Made by a program: the position numbers and the translations under genes
From: Ceratopteris richardii
Taxonomy: Eukaryota; Streptophyta; Polypodiopsida; Polypodiales; Pteridaceae
Length of the DNA: 64,000 bases
Direction of reading: 5' to 3'
Assembly (NCBI GenBank): GCA_020310875.1
Contig: CM035435.1
Coordinates: forward strand, 64,575,336-64,639,335
Notes under the pieces: generated by a model
What the model was told of the DNA's origin: nothing
The model's input: the letters and a program-made list of their open reading frames with translations, nothing else
Database searches by the model: none
Shown: piece by piece, positions 52,553 to 64,000 of the stretch
Layout of the letters: each line of letters begins with the position of its first letter
Numbering within the stretch: the first letter of the stretch is position 1

Positions 52553-53428
52553 GACCTGACACGAAGTTAACACCAATACAGACAACTGTGAGAAGAAGGA
52601 CGCGACAAATATGGGTGCATAAATTTCAGTTAGACATCTATCAGTCTCAATACAAGGAGAATCAAAAGGAATCCATTCAAAGAAGGTACAAACTTGAATC
52701 TTCAATCATAGATAGGTCCACAACCATAGTGTAAATCTGGATACCGAAAATATTGAAGGCAGCTAAACCATCAAGAAATCAAACATGGATACCCAAAATA
52801 GCTATCAAGCTTACCAGGGAGTAGGCAACCAAAGTACAACGGAATCAATGGAAGCACAAACGACTCTTCAAAAGACATATGACTCCCATGAAACAGATGT
52901 CGCGACGAAAACAAGAAGGAGATTTGACTGCAAGTCGATATGAATGCGAGTGGAAGTACTGCAAAACCAAATGTCTTTAGTAAACATCAAAAATTTCAAA
53001 AAGGAGCTATGAATCCCCAAAGTTCGAAACATGTGGATTCCTAAGTCCGACATGCCATCAAAAGTGATTCAAGCAAGATATTCTGCTTGCACTCATAATG
53101 AGTCCTATGCACCTCAAGTAAGCATACTAGGGCCACATTACAAGTCCATGCATGAGGCACCAAAGTATCATCGTACCACTAAGTGAGCACATTTCCCACC
53201 TGGGGAATAGGATCACCATGTACCATAAATAATAAGCAATAATTGCTTCGACTATATCCTGAATGTTTTCTGTTTTCATTGCAACATAAGAAAAAAACTG
53301 TAATCCAAGGCCAGGTATTACGTTCCTTACACACTTGTGAGTGGGGATGCAACACATGGAGCAAACGATCAACACACCACTACAACTTACTTCATATTTG
53401 ATACTATCATTGAATACTTCCAATACAG
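52553..53428 (+). pseudogene. C2 WVPK-motif region
   Basis: Broken frames with RRRTRQIWVHK (52.6 kb), IWIPKI, QTWIPKI (52.78 kb), RIPK and MWIPKSDM (53.03 kb). These correspond to the IWVPK repeats after pol in the giant (46.77-47.0 kb). The spacing to the ORF2 start is similar but longer. Ends with a possible splice acceptor just before ATG 53429. Confidence 0.6.
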
Positions 53429-54330
53429 ATGGCTTCCTCAAGTTTTGAAACTACCAAGAATGCATCAACTAATTCTGAAGCTACACAAGAAATCGAAGTT
53501 TTGGAGCTTCCCTTGGAATCTGCTATCAAAGCTAGAGGACATTGGTTCAAAGACGATAACCCCACAAGTAAGCACTTGTTTCTTGTAACTATAAGGATCA
53601 TGGACCAAGAACATCAATTCCCAGTGATGACCCAAGATTTCAGAATCTTGCATGAGATGCCAAGAGTAGTGAATGTGTGGACTCAAGCTGGAATTGAGGC
53701 TTACTTAAAGCTCCCCATCTACAAACCAAACTTTCAGCAATGCACACAAGTAATTAATACCTTACATCTAGCTCTTGATAAACCCTCGGTCCCTGAAGCC
53801 GTGGTATTACATCGCAATGGGGAATATCAAACTATCTGATTCACACATGAGCTCATCAAAGCAGCATTCGGTTGGATAGTTTGATGGCCTTAGAGATCGC
53901 AAGGATGAATGCCATGAGGCAAAGCAAAGAACTTTCTTTGACATCAATAGAATAGACATTGAAGAGGAAGTCAGATTGGTGCATCAACACTTATGTTTTC
54001 CAAATATGCATAGATATACGGCTCCGCAAAAAGTCGTAGTACAATTCTTATCTCATGCTGTCAAGCAAATTGAGAATCAGGTTAATATGACACCCTACAT
54101 TCAAGAGTGAATCTTTGAAGCCAAAAAGAAATGGGGCCACAAAAAATTCTTAAATGGAAGCTCAGTCCTGACACTACTAATCTATCAAGCATTGAACATG
54201 AACGATTGTTTATGGCCTATGATCTCGACAATTGAAATGGCAAGGTATGTAAAAGCAGCTACAATGCCAAACAAGAGGAAGGGGTGTAACCCTAGTGGAG
54301 GAAGTTGGTACAAGCTCCAAACCGACTATG
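53429..54330 (+). pseudogene. C2 ORF2 homologue
   Basis: Intact for 136 codons from ATG 53429 (SAIKARGHWFKDD, MPRVVNVWTQAGIEAYLKLPIYKPNF, VINTLHLALDKP), then stop at 53837-53839 and frame changes. Further traces (ALEIARMNAMRQSKELSLTSI near 53.9 kb) align with SMKSNRIKKLKEMCALTPNI of the giant's ORF2. The conserved core W..AG...Y...P.F..C..vI.TL is shared with C3 and the giant. Confidence 0.7.
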
Positions 54331-54559
54331 TGGGGTGCAAAATGAGCTCATGTGGCTGAGGCATTGTAGACACCACAATCTAAAAGAACAGATGAGCGTC
54401 CTAAGGCACCGATAGCTGAAACACCAACTATTACCAAAAGAGATCTATGCACCGCACTAGAAGCCACATATGTCCACATGAGAGGACAAATCAACCTTAT
54501 GGTACATGGCCACCAATAGCATCAAGCATGATCAACACAAGTAGAAAGAAATGTATCTC

Positions 54560-56958
54560 ACCAAGACTGATATAAAGAATTGGGACTTGATGATTCTAGC
54601 TCAAAAAGTGAGTCATCACATGATCATGACACACTTAATACAGATATAAAAATTGATGAACACATGGGAGAAGACTCAGAGGAACCCAACCAAGTCCAAC
54701 AATCGACTGAAAAAGAAGAAAACACAAGAGAGCAACCTCAACCTTTGCATGAAGCATCAGTACTGGAAGAACATATAATACAATTAAATGAGAAAACAAA
54801 AATATCCCACAAGGAAACTTCACCGCCCAAACACAGAACGATTATACATCCAAAGATGGAACCAGACACCACCAAAATGCAAGATAAAGAAGAACCTATG
54901 TTACCTATATGGGTTGTGGCTGAACCCTCACCGTTGGATGTGGTACTTGACTCTCATAAGAAGCCTTTTGAAGAACTAGCAATGGAAAATTCCACCAACC
55001 CCATTGAGGAAGGTGAACCACATATTCACCTCCACATAAGACAACCGCACCAAGACACATTACATGTGGCACAAGGAAAAGATGTATGAACAGACAAAGA
55101 GCCAATTATATCCCAAATTTGGCTGAATGTTGATGTGAATCAACTAAAACCTCTCGTCAGAGACATGATAGACACTACAATGACAACTCAAAAAATCTTG
55201 ATGGAAGAGGAAAAGGAAAAGGCAGAACTGTGTGAGGCAAGAAATCGATTCCAAAACCTAAGTGAAGAGCTCTTTGCCAACAATATAGCCATGCAAGAAG
55301 AACTAGTTCAGAAGACAGAAGAATTGATAAGAAAGAAAAAAGAGTGTTGACGTACACAGGAAGAGAATGCATTGCTAAAAGGCAACATACAAGAATTAAC
55401 CATAGCAGTGTCAGTACTCCAAGATGAAGTGAAGAAATTGCACCAGCAACATATAACATATGAAGCTGAAAAAATGAGGATGCTCAACTGCAACAAACTC
55501 CTAAAAAGTCAAATAAAAGTATATATGGAAGAGACCGATAACCTGCATATGAGAAATAAAGAAATAATGGATTCCATTCTATTGAATCAACCATTGGAAA
55601 GCATTGATGACACCAGCATACAAGAATTACAAATCAAGTTGTCAGTATTGGAAGAACAATTGACCCAATAACAGAGAAAACAGGTAGAGATAGAGACCAC
55701 ATATAAAGAGGAAGCTAAATATTGGGAGATTAAATGGAATGAGGCAATACACAAGTACATGGATCAATGCAACGAAGATGCTGATCAAGTCAAAACTATC
55801 TATGAAGCAAAGGCAAAAGTGGAAGAGGAGCTCAAGGTTAGTATACAGGCAAATGAAGAGAAGGATAAAATCGTAGCAGAGCTCAGAGCCCAAATAGATA
55901 AGACCAAGAACTTGGGGACACCAATAGTCCAATCCACAATGGCTACTGACGAGACTGAGGTACGCCCTCTTTCTCCCCCAATCATTCATTCACCAATAAC
56001 AGAACTAGGTATGGAGGAGTATGATGATCACCCTATGCCATATACTGTAGAGCTGAGTCAGAAAGAGCAAGCACTATTGGTGTCTTGGCTTATTGAGAAT
56101 TTTGAAAATGAAGTTGTAAAAGTCATGAAGGAGGCTAAAATCAAGAGCAGAGATTTAGAGGCAATCATGAAGCCCTTCACCCTCTTGTACAAAATTATGA
56201 AAGAACAAACTCAAAATTATATTAAGAAGACTATGGGAAAGGATCCAAATGAGCAACTTAATTTTAAAGAAGTCACCTTTCAATACACTCAAGAATAGTT
56301 TGAAGTTGCCAATCCTATATGGAGGAGGAAATTTTTGGAAAGAAATCCAACATTGCGGGTGCACAGGCAGGGGGCACCCTATTTATTACAAGTTAATCCC
56401 GACTTTTTCCTATGCCACGTCGATGCTACTGGCCATAATTTTGGGAAAAGTCAGGGTAAACTAAATAAGCAGTGGCTCAATTTTCCATTACTCCCGAGCC
56501 CACCCCACAATTATTTGCCTACGGAAGAGTACATGATCAAAACAATAGAATTTTGGTTATCTCGGTATGCAAAAGTTCTTGACCTCACTATCAAAGTGAC
56601 TAACAAAATACTTAGCATGATTTTAACTATACTCAAAGTATTCAAGCATGTAGAGTACACATTTTTTAATTTTATTGGCATCAATCAAGGCACATACATT
56701 TTAGTATTTGATCTTTTTGTTATACCAAGTAGAATAACCATTATGGCCTATTAATCGCAACTAATGTTTTTGCCTAGTACATGCATGCAAATGTTTGAAG
56801 AAGCCTTCTTTACTGGATTTTTTGAGATTGATTCAGAAATCTTCCTAAAGATATTCACGAATTTGAATGCAAGATTAGTGGCTTATGAACTCAATTTTTT
56901 GTTGACCATCGTCAACCACCACATGACGGTGTCAAGTCCGAACAATGGAAACAACTTA
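54560..56958 (+). pseudogene. C2 ORF3 homologue (coiled coil plus conserved C-terminal domain)
   Basis: Nearly one frame with few stops: acidic N-part (LDDSSSKSESSHDHDTLNTDIKID), VNQLKPLVRDMIDTTMTTQKIL (55.13 kb), coiled coil (55.2-55.9 kb; stops at 55087, 55348 and 55669), YTVELSQKEQALLVSWLIENFENEVVKV, ATIMKPF-like helix (56.16 kb), then after stop 56296 PIWRRKFLERN, NKQWLNFPLLPSPPHNYLPTEEYMIKTIEFWLSRY and FLPSTCMQMFEEAFF. Matches C1 throughout and the giant's ORF3 in the last domain. Few disabling changes relative to overall divergence suggests it was coding for much of its history. Confidence 0.78.
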
Positions 56959-57557
56959 TGATACATGAAGCCAATCTACTAAAAGAAATAGAGCAAAAAG
57001 TATATAAGACATACTCCCATCAACGTCCCAAGCCTGTCGAGGACGACAAAGTTCAGGAGGGGGGACGTGTGGCAACGAAGGCAGGAGAATCCAGCAAATG
57101 AAGAAGAAGACAAAAATCCAAGCGAAAGACTGTGCAATGGAAAGTATCACCCTCTGCCCAAAGCCTCGCAGGGGCACACATCAGGTTACAATGCCAAAGG
57201 ACCAGGTCCCAAAGAGTGGAAATAAAGAATAGCAACCAGGACTTTTCATGGGAGGTTTCACATAGCTTCCTCATCCACTGGATGCGTGCACTTGAACCTT
57301 TGAGGCCTCCATTAAGTGTGTGCAGTGTAAAGAAGTCAACAGGCTAGAGCAATACAACAGCGTCAGAGTTGTAAAGGCAAAGTAATATCCGAAGACCAAA
57401 AGTTAGAAAGAGATAGAGGTTAAGTAGTTGAAGCGGGTGACTAAGAATATCACACTGTTAGCCACTGAATGCATGCATGGCAGCCTAAAGTAGTATAACA
57501 ACCGAAGACATGAAGCAAAGCTTGTCAAGGGATGATAGAGACACAGAGGGGGAGAGT
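56959..57557 (+). other. C2 3' untranslated region and polypurine tract
   Basis: No coding sequence. Contains the block around CATCCACTGGATGCGTGC (57.27 kb), whose complement appears in the C1 3' region. Ends in AGAGGGGGAGAG before the LTR. Confidence 0.55.
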
Positions 57558-58437
57558 GTTGCACAGAAAATAGAGCACTAAAGAGGAGCCCCAAAATTTT
57601 CAAAATTATGGGCACAATTTTTCTTCTTCAAATGCTTATGGAAATCTCATGAAAGCCATGTAAATGCACTAGAGGAGTCCTCTAGATGCATAAATCCCAA
57701 GCAATGTATCATAATCCTTGTAAATAGTAGGAAATAAGGGTTTCTACAATAAAGTGCCGGTCTCTTGTGTGAAAGGACCATTTTTTAGGTCACATGTATA
57801 TAAGTCATTTGATGACACTTTGTAAAGACTTTTTGCTATTGTGAGTAAGAGATCTCATAATTTTTGAATTTTCTCCTTTGTCTTCTTGCATCTCCTTTCT
57901 TCTGAGCTTGCATGTGTGTTTGTAGCTTGGAATGAGTACATGGAAGTGTTTCCTACTAAATTCATTACTTTTCTAAAGTGTGTAATGCGTGTGTGAGGTG
58001 TGAGGAGGTGTGTGATGAAACTAAGGGAGTTGTGTAGCTTTGTTTTTTCCCATATCTTGAAGTAAATTTGTCAAAATCAGACAAGAGTACCACCATTGGA
58101 TGTATCTCATTGAGAGCTTCGAAAGAACCTGCTATTGATCCTATTCCAAGTTTGGAGCTGAGAGATAAGTCCGTTTTTGTGCTTACTACTATTTCATGTA
58201 TCACAACACCATGTCCACTTGTGAGAGTGATGAATATGCATGATAGCACTTGCATTTCATAAAAGTTATTAAACTTCATTGACCATTGTGTAAGTGCTAG
58301 GCTTTATACACTCGGTTAGGTTCAAGATACTTCTCAGACTGATAGTTCAAATGTGTGATCCCCACTATATGCACTTGTTGGTGATAGAGGAATAGTGTCG
58401 TTCGTCACAAGTCCCTAAGTTTGTGCTTAGGTACACA
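57558..58437 (+). repeat. LTR of C2 (possibly shared with C3)
   Basis: Starts TGTTGCACAG after the polypurine tract and ends near TTAGGTACACA; aligns with the C1 LTR (26893-27635). It includes GTATATAAGTCATTTG, a possible TATA (57797-57803). Directly to its right lies the WVPK region of C3 without a visible tRNA primer site. Confidence 0.7.
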
Positions 58438-59869
58438 ACCACAAAAGCCATAATGAGATCGATGGTTGAACATTTGATGTGTTTGGGTCCTAAGTGGTCT
58501 ACAATGGCTAATCCCAACACATTGAGCATCTGGGTGCCTAAGGCTTGCTTAGCAGCTCATACTCACCTTCTTGTACCCTCACTCCCTCCAAAGATTTATT
58601 AATCCACTCACCCTCCACCTAAGCAAATGGCCATTGTATCTAACTACCCTTATAAAATAGTCCCTCACAAATCTTGGAAATGGGTGCCTAAACATTCCCA
58701 AGACTACCTCCACCTAGTAAGCCTTAATGAGATAAATAACTCACTGACCTCTTTTTGTAAGTCCATAAGGACACCTATCTAAACCAACCAACATTGTAAT
58801 AGTCACCCTCCAAACATCCTGAAAAAAATGATGACACCAATCATGCATATGAGATCATGTACTATCCAGAGTGTGCATATAGGAAGTCTAGAGACATGCA
58901 TAAGAAACAAAGACATCATTAATATCACTCCACATCACAGGAATACATTGGATGCATATCATTATTGGAAAGGGATTGTGGTCTTGCCATACTAAGATCG
59001 ACATTGGTTTCCATATTGACGTGCTCTCCATCTATAATAGATCCCTGTAAAATGTAGACAAGTTCACAATGCAAGTAGAAGGTTCATCCATGGTGGGTCC
59101 CAATCAGCACCCAATGGATTACTACAACTTATTGGTGGAGGAATACCCTTTGCTACCACCTCAAGAATTCTTGAGATTTGAAGGTCCTATGCCCATAGAA
59201 GATCCACTTCATGGGAGAACCACTCGCATCCATGAAAAATCTCACTAGTTTCAAGGACTCACTGGACCTCTTGCCGATGCAAAGTACATATTTAAGGCAA
59301 AATTATCTTTCATCAATGTATGGGGACGATATCAGCTCTTTTCCTAAGACTTTGAGACCCTACAGAATACAACAGAACTACAATTATTATGGGAGAAGTC
59401 TGGATTCAAGGAGTACCTTGAAGCATAGTTACCAAAACTAAATTTCTATAGATGCTTTTATCTAATTACTACTCTTCAACCCGGGCCAAAGAAAGAGCTT
59501 CCAGGGATTTTTGTTTTTCCCTCTCTAGTTTTTGATCCACCTTTCAAGAGATTCAATCTTACGAATATGCTAATTCAAGCAGCCCTAAAGATAAATGGCA
59601 GCCATATTCTATCAAAGAAAGAGACCTTAGTTCCAAAAACCATGAAGAAAGGGGATGTGCTAAAATGATCCCGACTTTTAGCTATTACATCAGAGCTATC
59701 TATGCTTCTATAGATATGTATGTAGCACTTTACATTCCCAACCTAGGATCATTTCACTCAACCTCACAATCATGTGTGGTTTAGTTTGTATCTGGGTAAC
59801 AATCTATCTAAGAACATCAATCTAGCACATTGGATACAAGAGCAATTATACCTATCCAATCATAGGGGG
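58438..59869 (+). pseudogene. Element C3: WVPK region and ORF2 homologue, cut by copia
   Basis: WVPK motifs appear at 58.53 kb (IWVPKACLAAH) and 58.68 kb (WKWVPKHSQ). The ORF2 homologue begins at ATG 59069: MDYYNLLVEEYPLLPPQEF, PMPIEDPLHGRTTRIHEKSH, then across frames LPKLNFYRCFYLITTLQPGPKKELPGIFVFPSLV (59.43-59.54 kb), LIQAALKINGSHI and FHSTSQ...FSLYLGNNLSKNINLAHWIQEQL (59.75-59.86 kb). The last block matches YGLYLAETGSLPIKMPVWILDQV of the giant. The copia LTR at 59870 interrupts it at the equivalent of EEGKRG; the remainder is beyond the window. Confidence 0.72.
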
Positions 59870-60099
59870 TGTTGGAGTTAGACGTCTGCGGAAGCACGCG
59901 AACAACACAAGGAAGAAGAAGAAGCTTGGAGCACAACACACAAGACTAAATGTATTACTAGAGAATGTACAAAGATAAGTAGCCCATTAGGGCAATAGGC
60001 GTATATACAAGACGGGGGAAAAAAACCTCCTAAAGAGGGAAAAAAGTGCCCCGGCGATCCTAGAGTGTTCACACACATCACTACCTAAATATATCAACA
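59870..60099 (-). repeat. Copia 3' LTR (copy 3)
   Basis: 230 bp, TGTTGGAGTTAG...ATATCAACA on the plus strand. It is one base shorter than the 231-bp LTRs in an ACAAACACAC stretch. The polypurine tract (minus strand CCAGGGGGGATT) follows inward at 60100-60111. Confidence 0.93.
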
Positions 60100-60173
60100 A
60101 ATCCCCCCTGGGAGTGATGTGGTGAACAGGGAGCTGGCACTCATGTATAAGGAAGTGCCAAGCTATGTGGAAA

Positions 60174-62424
60174 TCACTCCACAAAAGGAAGTAAGCCCAA
60201 AGCTTTGCGGAAAGCTTCAAACTTCTCCCTAGGCAGAGCCTTCGTGAAAAGGTCTACAATGTTCTCCTGCGTGGGCACATATGCCAAGCTGATCTCCCCA
60301 GCAGAGAACCTCTCCCTGACATAGTGATAATGCACCTCAATGTGCTTAGTGCGAGCATGGAACACAGGGTTCCTCACAACTGCCAATGCGCTCTGACTGT
60401 CAGTGAAGATGGTGGTGGCACAAGACTGGCCAACACCCAAATCAGCCATAAGGTGTCTGAGCCACACACACTCAACAGTCGCTGTGAAAGCTGCCCTATA
60501 CTCAGCCTCACAACTGGAAGTGGCCATAGTAGGCTTCTTCTTGCTCAACCAAGATATACATGAGCTACCAAGCATGAAGCAAAAACCACTAGTGGACACA
60601 CGAGTGTCATAGCAACCAGCCGAATTTGAGTCAGAAAAGCATGCAAATCTGGCGGTAGTGATCCCCCTTGGGATAAAACAACCCAAGTAGCCGAGTACCA
60701 CTCAAGTAGCGAAAGATGCGCTTAACTGCCTTCCAATGCGTGACTCCTGGGCAATGCATAAACCTACTCATTTGTGAGACAAAAAATTGAATATCTGGCC
60801 GAGTAATGCATAAGTAAATCAAGCATCCAACAGCCTGCTGATAGAGAACAACATCAAATGCATCTCTAGCATCATCAAGACTCAATCGTAAACCTGTCTC
60901 CATAGGAGTGGCAATAGGCTTACAGTCTTCAAGGCCAAAATGCTTCAATAATGTGTCAATATATTTTGTTTGACACAAATCCATTCCACCATCAACTTGC
61001 ATAAACTGAATGCCCAAATAGTGATGCAAATGCCCCAAATCAGACATCTCAAATGAGGCATGCAAATCAACCTTGAAATCAGCAATATGCTTCTCAATAG
61101 GACCAGTGAGCAACATCTCGTCTACATAGACAACAATGATCAGAAGCACATCATTAGCACGCTTAACATATAAGGTGCTTTCAGTTGGACTGTTCTCAAA
61201 ACCATGTGCAATCAGATAGGCATGTATCTTCTCATACCAAGCACGTGGTGCTTGCTTTAAACCATATAACGCCTTCTTTAACCTGCACACCTGGTTTTCA
61301 TGCCCTTTATGCACAAAGCCATGGGGCTCAAAAACATACACTTCTTCATGCAAGTCACCATTCAAAAATGCTGTTTTAATGTCCAAGTGATGTACATTCC
61401 AACCATGATGGGCTGCAACTGCACAAATGCTCCGAACAGTAGTCATACGGCATGTAGGTGCAAAGGTCTCATCAAAATCAATGCCTCTTTCCTGTGCATA
61501 ACCCTTTGCAACAAGCCTAGCCTTATACCTGTCAACTGTACCATCAAGTTTACGCTTGAGCTTGTATACCCACTTAGTGCCAATGGCCTTCTTGCCAGGA
61601 GGCAAGTCACATAAAGACCATGTACCATTCTTCATTATAGCATCATATTCAGATTGCATAGCAGCCATCCAATTTTCTGAATTCTGTGCTTCATCAAAAG
61701 AAACAGGCTCATTCTCATCACAGAGACTAGATGCAGCCATAGCATAGCAATCTGATGCAAAGGAGGCACTATGAGAGGCTGAACGAGTACAATATGACAA
61801 AGGTGCATCTAATTTGCTGTCATGCAAAGTCTGCACCAGCCATTTTGGCATAGTTTTTGCCTGCTCAATATCAGCTCTCTCATCAACAAGTGCATCATGT
61901 AAATCTGCATAAAAAATGGAATGATTTGCATCATCATATGAAACCTGTAAAGACTGAGAAGTTGCCTCATTAGGACCAGCACTAGACTGTCCACCTGTAA
62001 AAAGAGGCATCAAAGTATCATACATGTCTTTGGAGCTAACAGATGTCTCCTTAGTACATGAAAGCAATGGTTGAATAGCATCTTCCACAAATACAACATC
62101 ACGGCTAACCAGAATGCGTTTAGTCTGTGGATGATATAGGCGATAGCCTTTACTTTCAGAACTGTATGCAACAAAAATACATTTAACTTCTTTATCATCC
62201 AATTTTCTGCGATGTTGTTCAGGCACTAACGCATATGCCAAACAACCAAAAACACGCAGATGAGCAACATATGGCTTGCGGTCATGCCAAGCCTCATATG
62301 GAGTGATAGACTGCAGTGCTTTAGTGGGACACATGTTCAGTACATATGCTGCACACATGACAGCCTCAAGCCAGAAACTATGAGGTAAAGCCTGACTCTT
62401 GACCATACACCTCGCCATCTCCAT
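60174..62424 (-). pseudogene. Copia integrase C-terminus, RT and RNase H (copy 3)
   Basis: A single frame of 597 codons (62424-60631) covers the end of integrase (NMCPTKALQSITPYEAWHDRKP), linker, and RT through RYLSGTRLLGLFYPKG. The RT catalytic motif reads YVDE (plus 61117-61128) instead of YVDD, so polymerase activity is probably lost. A one-base deletion in an A run near 60640 shifts into RNase H (60701-60174), which is otherwise complete (SWLSKKKPTMATSSCEAEY, FTDSQSALAV, HIEVHYHYVRE). Upstream, a TAG near 62458-62460 replaces Gln in the PQQNGV integrase motif. Confidence 0.9.
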
Positions 62425-64000
62425 GAGAGACCTGTTCTTCCGTTCAGTAACTCCATTCTATTGAGGTGTATACGGCACAGTACACTGGTGTTTTATCCCA
62501 TGTTCAGCCAGAAATGCATTAAAATCTGAAGACATATATTTCCCCCCCGATCAAAACGGAGGGTGCCCATTTTACATGGTGACAGATTTTCAGCCAAAAC
62601 CAAAAACAGTGTGAAGCACATGAACACTTCGGACTTTGCTTTGAGTGGTTATATCAATGCATGCCTGGAAAAATCATCAATGAAAGTCACGAAGTAAAGG
62701 TAATTTCCAAAAGAGGGTGTCTACATAGGACCACAGACATCACTATGTACAAGCTACAATTTCTGCGTAGCCCGAACTAAACCATCTTTTGGAAAGGAAG
62801 AACGCTGCATTTTGCCCAAGATACAGCCTTCACAAACATGTTTTTCCAGGTGCCTCAAGTTTGGGCAAAGAGGACACCATTTCAGATTTCTGCAGGCGTA
62901 GCAAACTAGCAAAATTCAGATGACCAAAGCGTGCATGCCAAAGCTTTGCATCTGACATAACCTGAGAATCTTGAACTGCACATGTCGAACCATTCACAGA
63001 TCTTTCATAGTCTATGAGCTTATACAACCCACGACATAAAATGCCAGAAGCAATAATCACATCGCCATTTGAGAGATCATGAACTGTACACCTGTCATCA
63101 ACAAATTTCATAACCAAGCCAATCTTGGCTAATGCAGAAATTGATAACAGATTCTTTTTGATCCCTGGCACAAATAGAGCATCTGACAAAGTGAAAGAAC
63201 TACCATCAGCAGTAGTCAAAATGATCTTACCAACTCCCATAACAGGATAAGAGGAGTTGTTGGCACATGTAACAGTATTCCCTGTAGGGGCAGGCTCGAG
63301 TGAAGAGAAGAAACTACGCTGCGAGGTAATATGTTTGGTCGCCCCACTGTCAAAGTATCAAACATCTGAGTCTACTGCAGACATGCACTGATCATGAGAA
63401 GATGGGTCAAAATTGCAGACAGCAGTAAACGCCCATTCTTCTTCCTGCACAAGATTTATAGACTCTGTTTTTGGTGTAGAGGCCTCTACAACAACCATTC
63501 CAGCCTCTTTCTTCTTTGCCTCTTTAGCAGCCAGTTTTGGTCAGTTCTTTATGATATGATCATTGCCTTTACAGTACTTACAAAAATTTTTTTGCTTTTC
63601 TGATTTTTTCTCATCTTTGTCTTGGTTCTTTGAATGTGCAGCATTTGCAAATTTCTGCTTACTAGTAGAAGAGCTCCATTTTCCTTTGCCCTTCTGACTA
63701 GCCAGGAAAGCTTGATCTGCAACTCGCATAATGGACCTGTTCTGCCTGGACTGATCTTCCTGCAACAGAACAGAGACTAACTCCTCAAATGATAAGGCAT
63801 TCGGATTGCCTTTCATCATCAACCGAAGAGTAGAAGCAAAACTCTGATATGAGTCAGGAAGACCATTCAGAACGGTCTGCACAAGTGAGCTATCTGGTAT
63901 AACCTCATCAGCAGAAATCAACTGTTCCTTCAAATCTTTGATCTTCCTTAGGAAACTGTCCATAGAATCACCTTCATTCATGTGCTCACTCTCAAACTAT
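62425..64000 (-). pseudogene. Copia gag-protease-integrase N-terminal part (copy 3), partial
   Basis: Gag from the window edge: MNEGDSMDSFLRKIKDLKEQL, QTVLNGLPDSYQSFAS, then a zinc knuckle CKYCKGNDHIIKN whose final Cys is a TGA at 63541-63543. Protease region near 63.3 kb, GAG-pre-integrase 63240-62830 (FVPGIKKNLLSIS, LWHARFGHLNFASL). An extra T near 62846 shifts the frame before the integrase zinc motif, and the region 62530-62560 has another frame change. Confidence 0.88.

Larger units (their letters stand above)
52553..58437 (+). mobile_element. Old element C2: post-pol module plus 3' LTR, no gag or pol
   Basis: Plus-strand relative of the post-pol half of the gypsy giant: WVPK-motif region (52553-53428), ORF2 homologue, ORF3 homologue, 3' untranslated region, polypurine tract AGAGGGGGAGAG (57546-57557) and LTR (57558-58437). 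It starts abruptly at the inverted junction with C1, so whatever lay upstream is lost. It differs strongly from the giant at DNA level, so it is a related family, not a copy. Confidence 0.75.
59870..64000 (-). mobile_element. Ty1/copia element (copy 3), truncated by the window edge
   Basis: Same family and orientation as 28857-33945. From left: 3' LTR, polypurine tract, RNase H, RT, integrase, protease, part of gag; the 5' end lies beyond 64000. It carries the longest intact frame of the family here (597 codons, 60631-62424). It retains Gln codons where the 28.9-33.9 kb copy has TAG at three gag-integrase sites, but has its own breaks. Confidence 0.93.

Overview
The window is nuclear DNA of a land plant with a large, repeat-rich genome. 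The evidence is Ty1/copia and Ty3/gypsy elements with plant-type primer sites (initiator tRNA-Met and tRNA-Asp), an L1-type LINE with a DUF4283/zinc-knuckle ORF1, a tRNA-derived SINE, and a fragment of a host gene resembling RMI1. I cannot name the species. Almost everything from about 4.9 kb to the right edge is transposon, much of it nested.

Left part (1-4.9 kb). The only host-like gene is on the minus strand: two exons (1984-2154 and 2386-3012) encoding the N-terminal region of an RMI1-like protein. Its 5' end and upstream region are tandemly duplicated (2973-3496), and the second copy has lost the ATG. The rest is AT-rich sequence with short tandem duplications.

Old transposon ground (4.9-20.2 kb). 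This holds a decayed copia element (4918-6644), a second copia family represented only by gag/protease (6890-8105), a weak LTR-like stretch, a decayed gypsy series (RT-RNase H fragment, LTR, gag, integrase, LTR; 10.2-15.5 kb), and a truncated minus-strand copia copy (16668-18556).

LINE and SINE (20.2-25.9 kb). A 5'-truncated minus-strand LINE (20228-25588) has a perfect 14-bp target duplication and a 271-bp internal tandem duplication. A tRNA-derived SINE with target duplication lies beside it (25674-25842).

Nested complex (26.9-52.5 kb). An old minus-strand element, here called C1 (LTR 26893-27635), is split by two insertions. The first is a complete minus-strand copia element (28857-33945; two 231-bp LTRs, TSD TCGAT). 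The second is a complete plus-strand gypsy giant (35648-52200; 16,553 bp, two 579-bp LTRs, TSD ATGGT, tRNA-Asp primer site). The giant carries gag, protease, RT, RNase H, two successive integrase zinc-binding modules, the integrase core and a second protease-like domain. After pol come repeated WVPK motifs, then a long frame encoding two further proteins (323 aa and about 1,063 aa) separated by one stop codon. A good splice donor in the leader and acceptor before this second frame suggest a spliced subgenomic mRNA.

Relatives of the post-pol ORFs (52.5-59.9 kb). Two plus-strand elements, C2 (about 52553-58437) and C3 (58438-59869), carry diverged copies of the same post-pol ORFs, as does C1. 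No gag or pol is seen in any of them. C1 and C2 meet head to head near 52.55 kb. C3 is interrupted by another copia element (59870 to the right edge, minus strand) of the same family as the 28.9-33.9 kb copy.

The most interesting system is the post-pol module of the gypsy giant: it is found in at least four copies here, has no assigned function, and has an architecture that suggests splicing. Coordinates of degenerate remnants are approximate. Similarity statements come from reading translations by eye, not from database searches.
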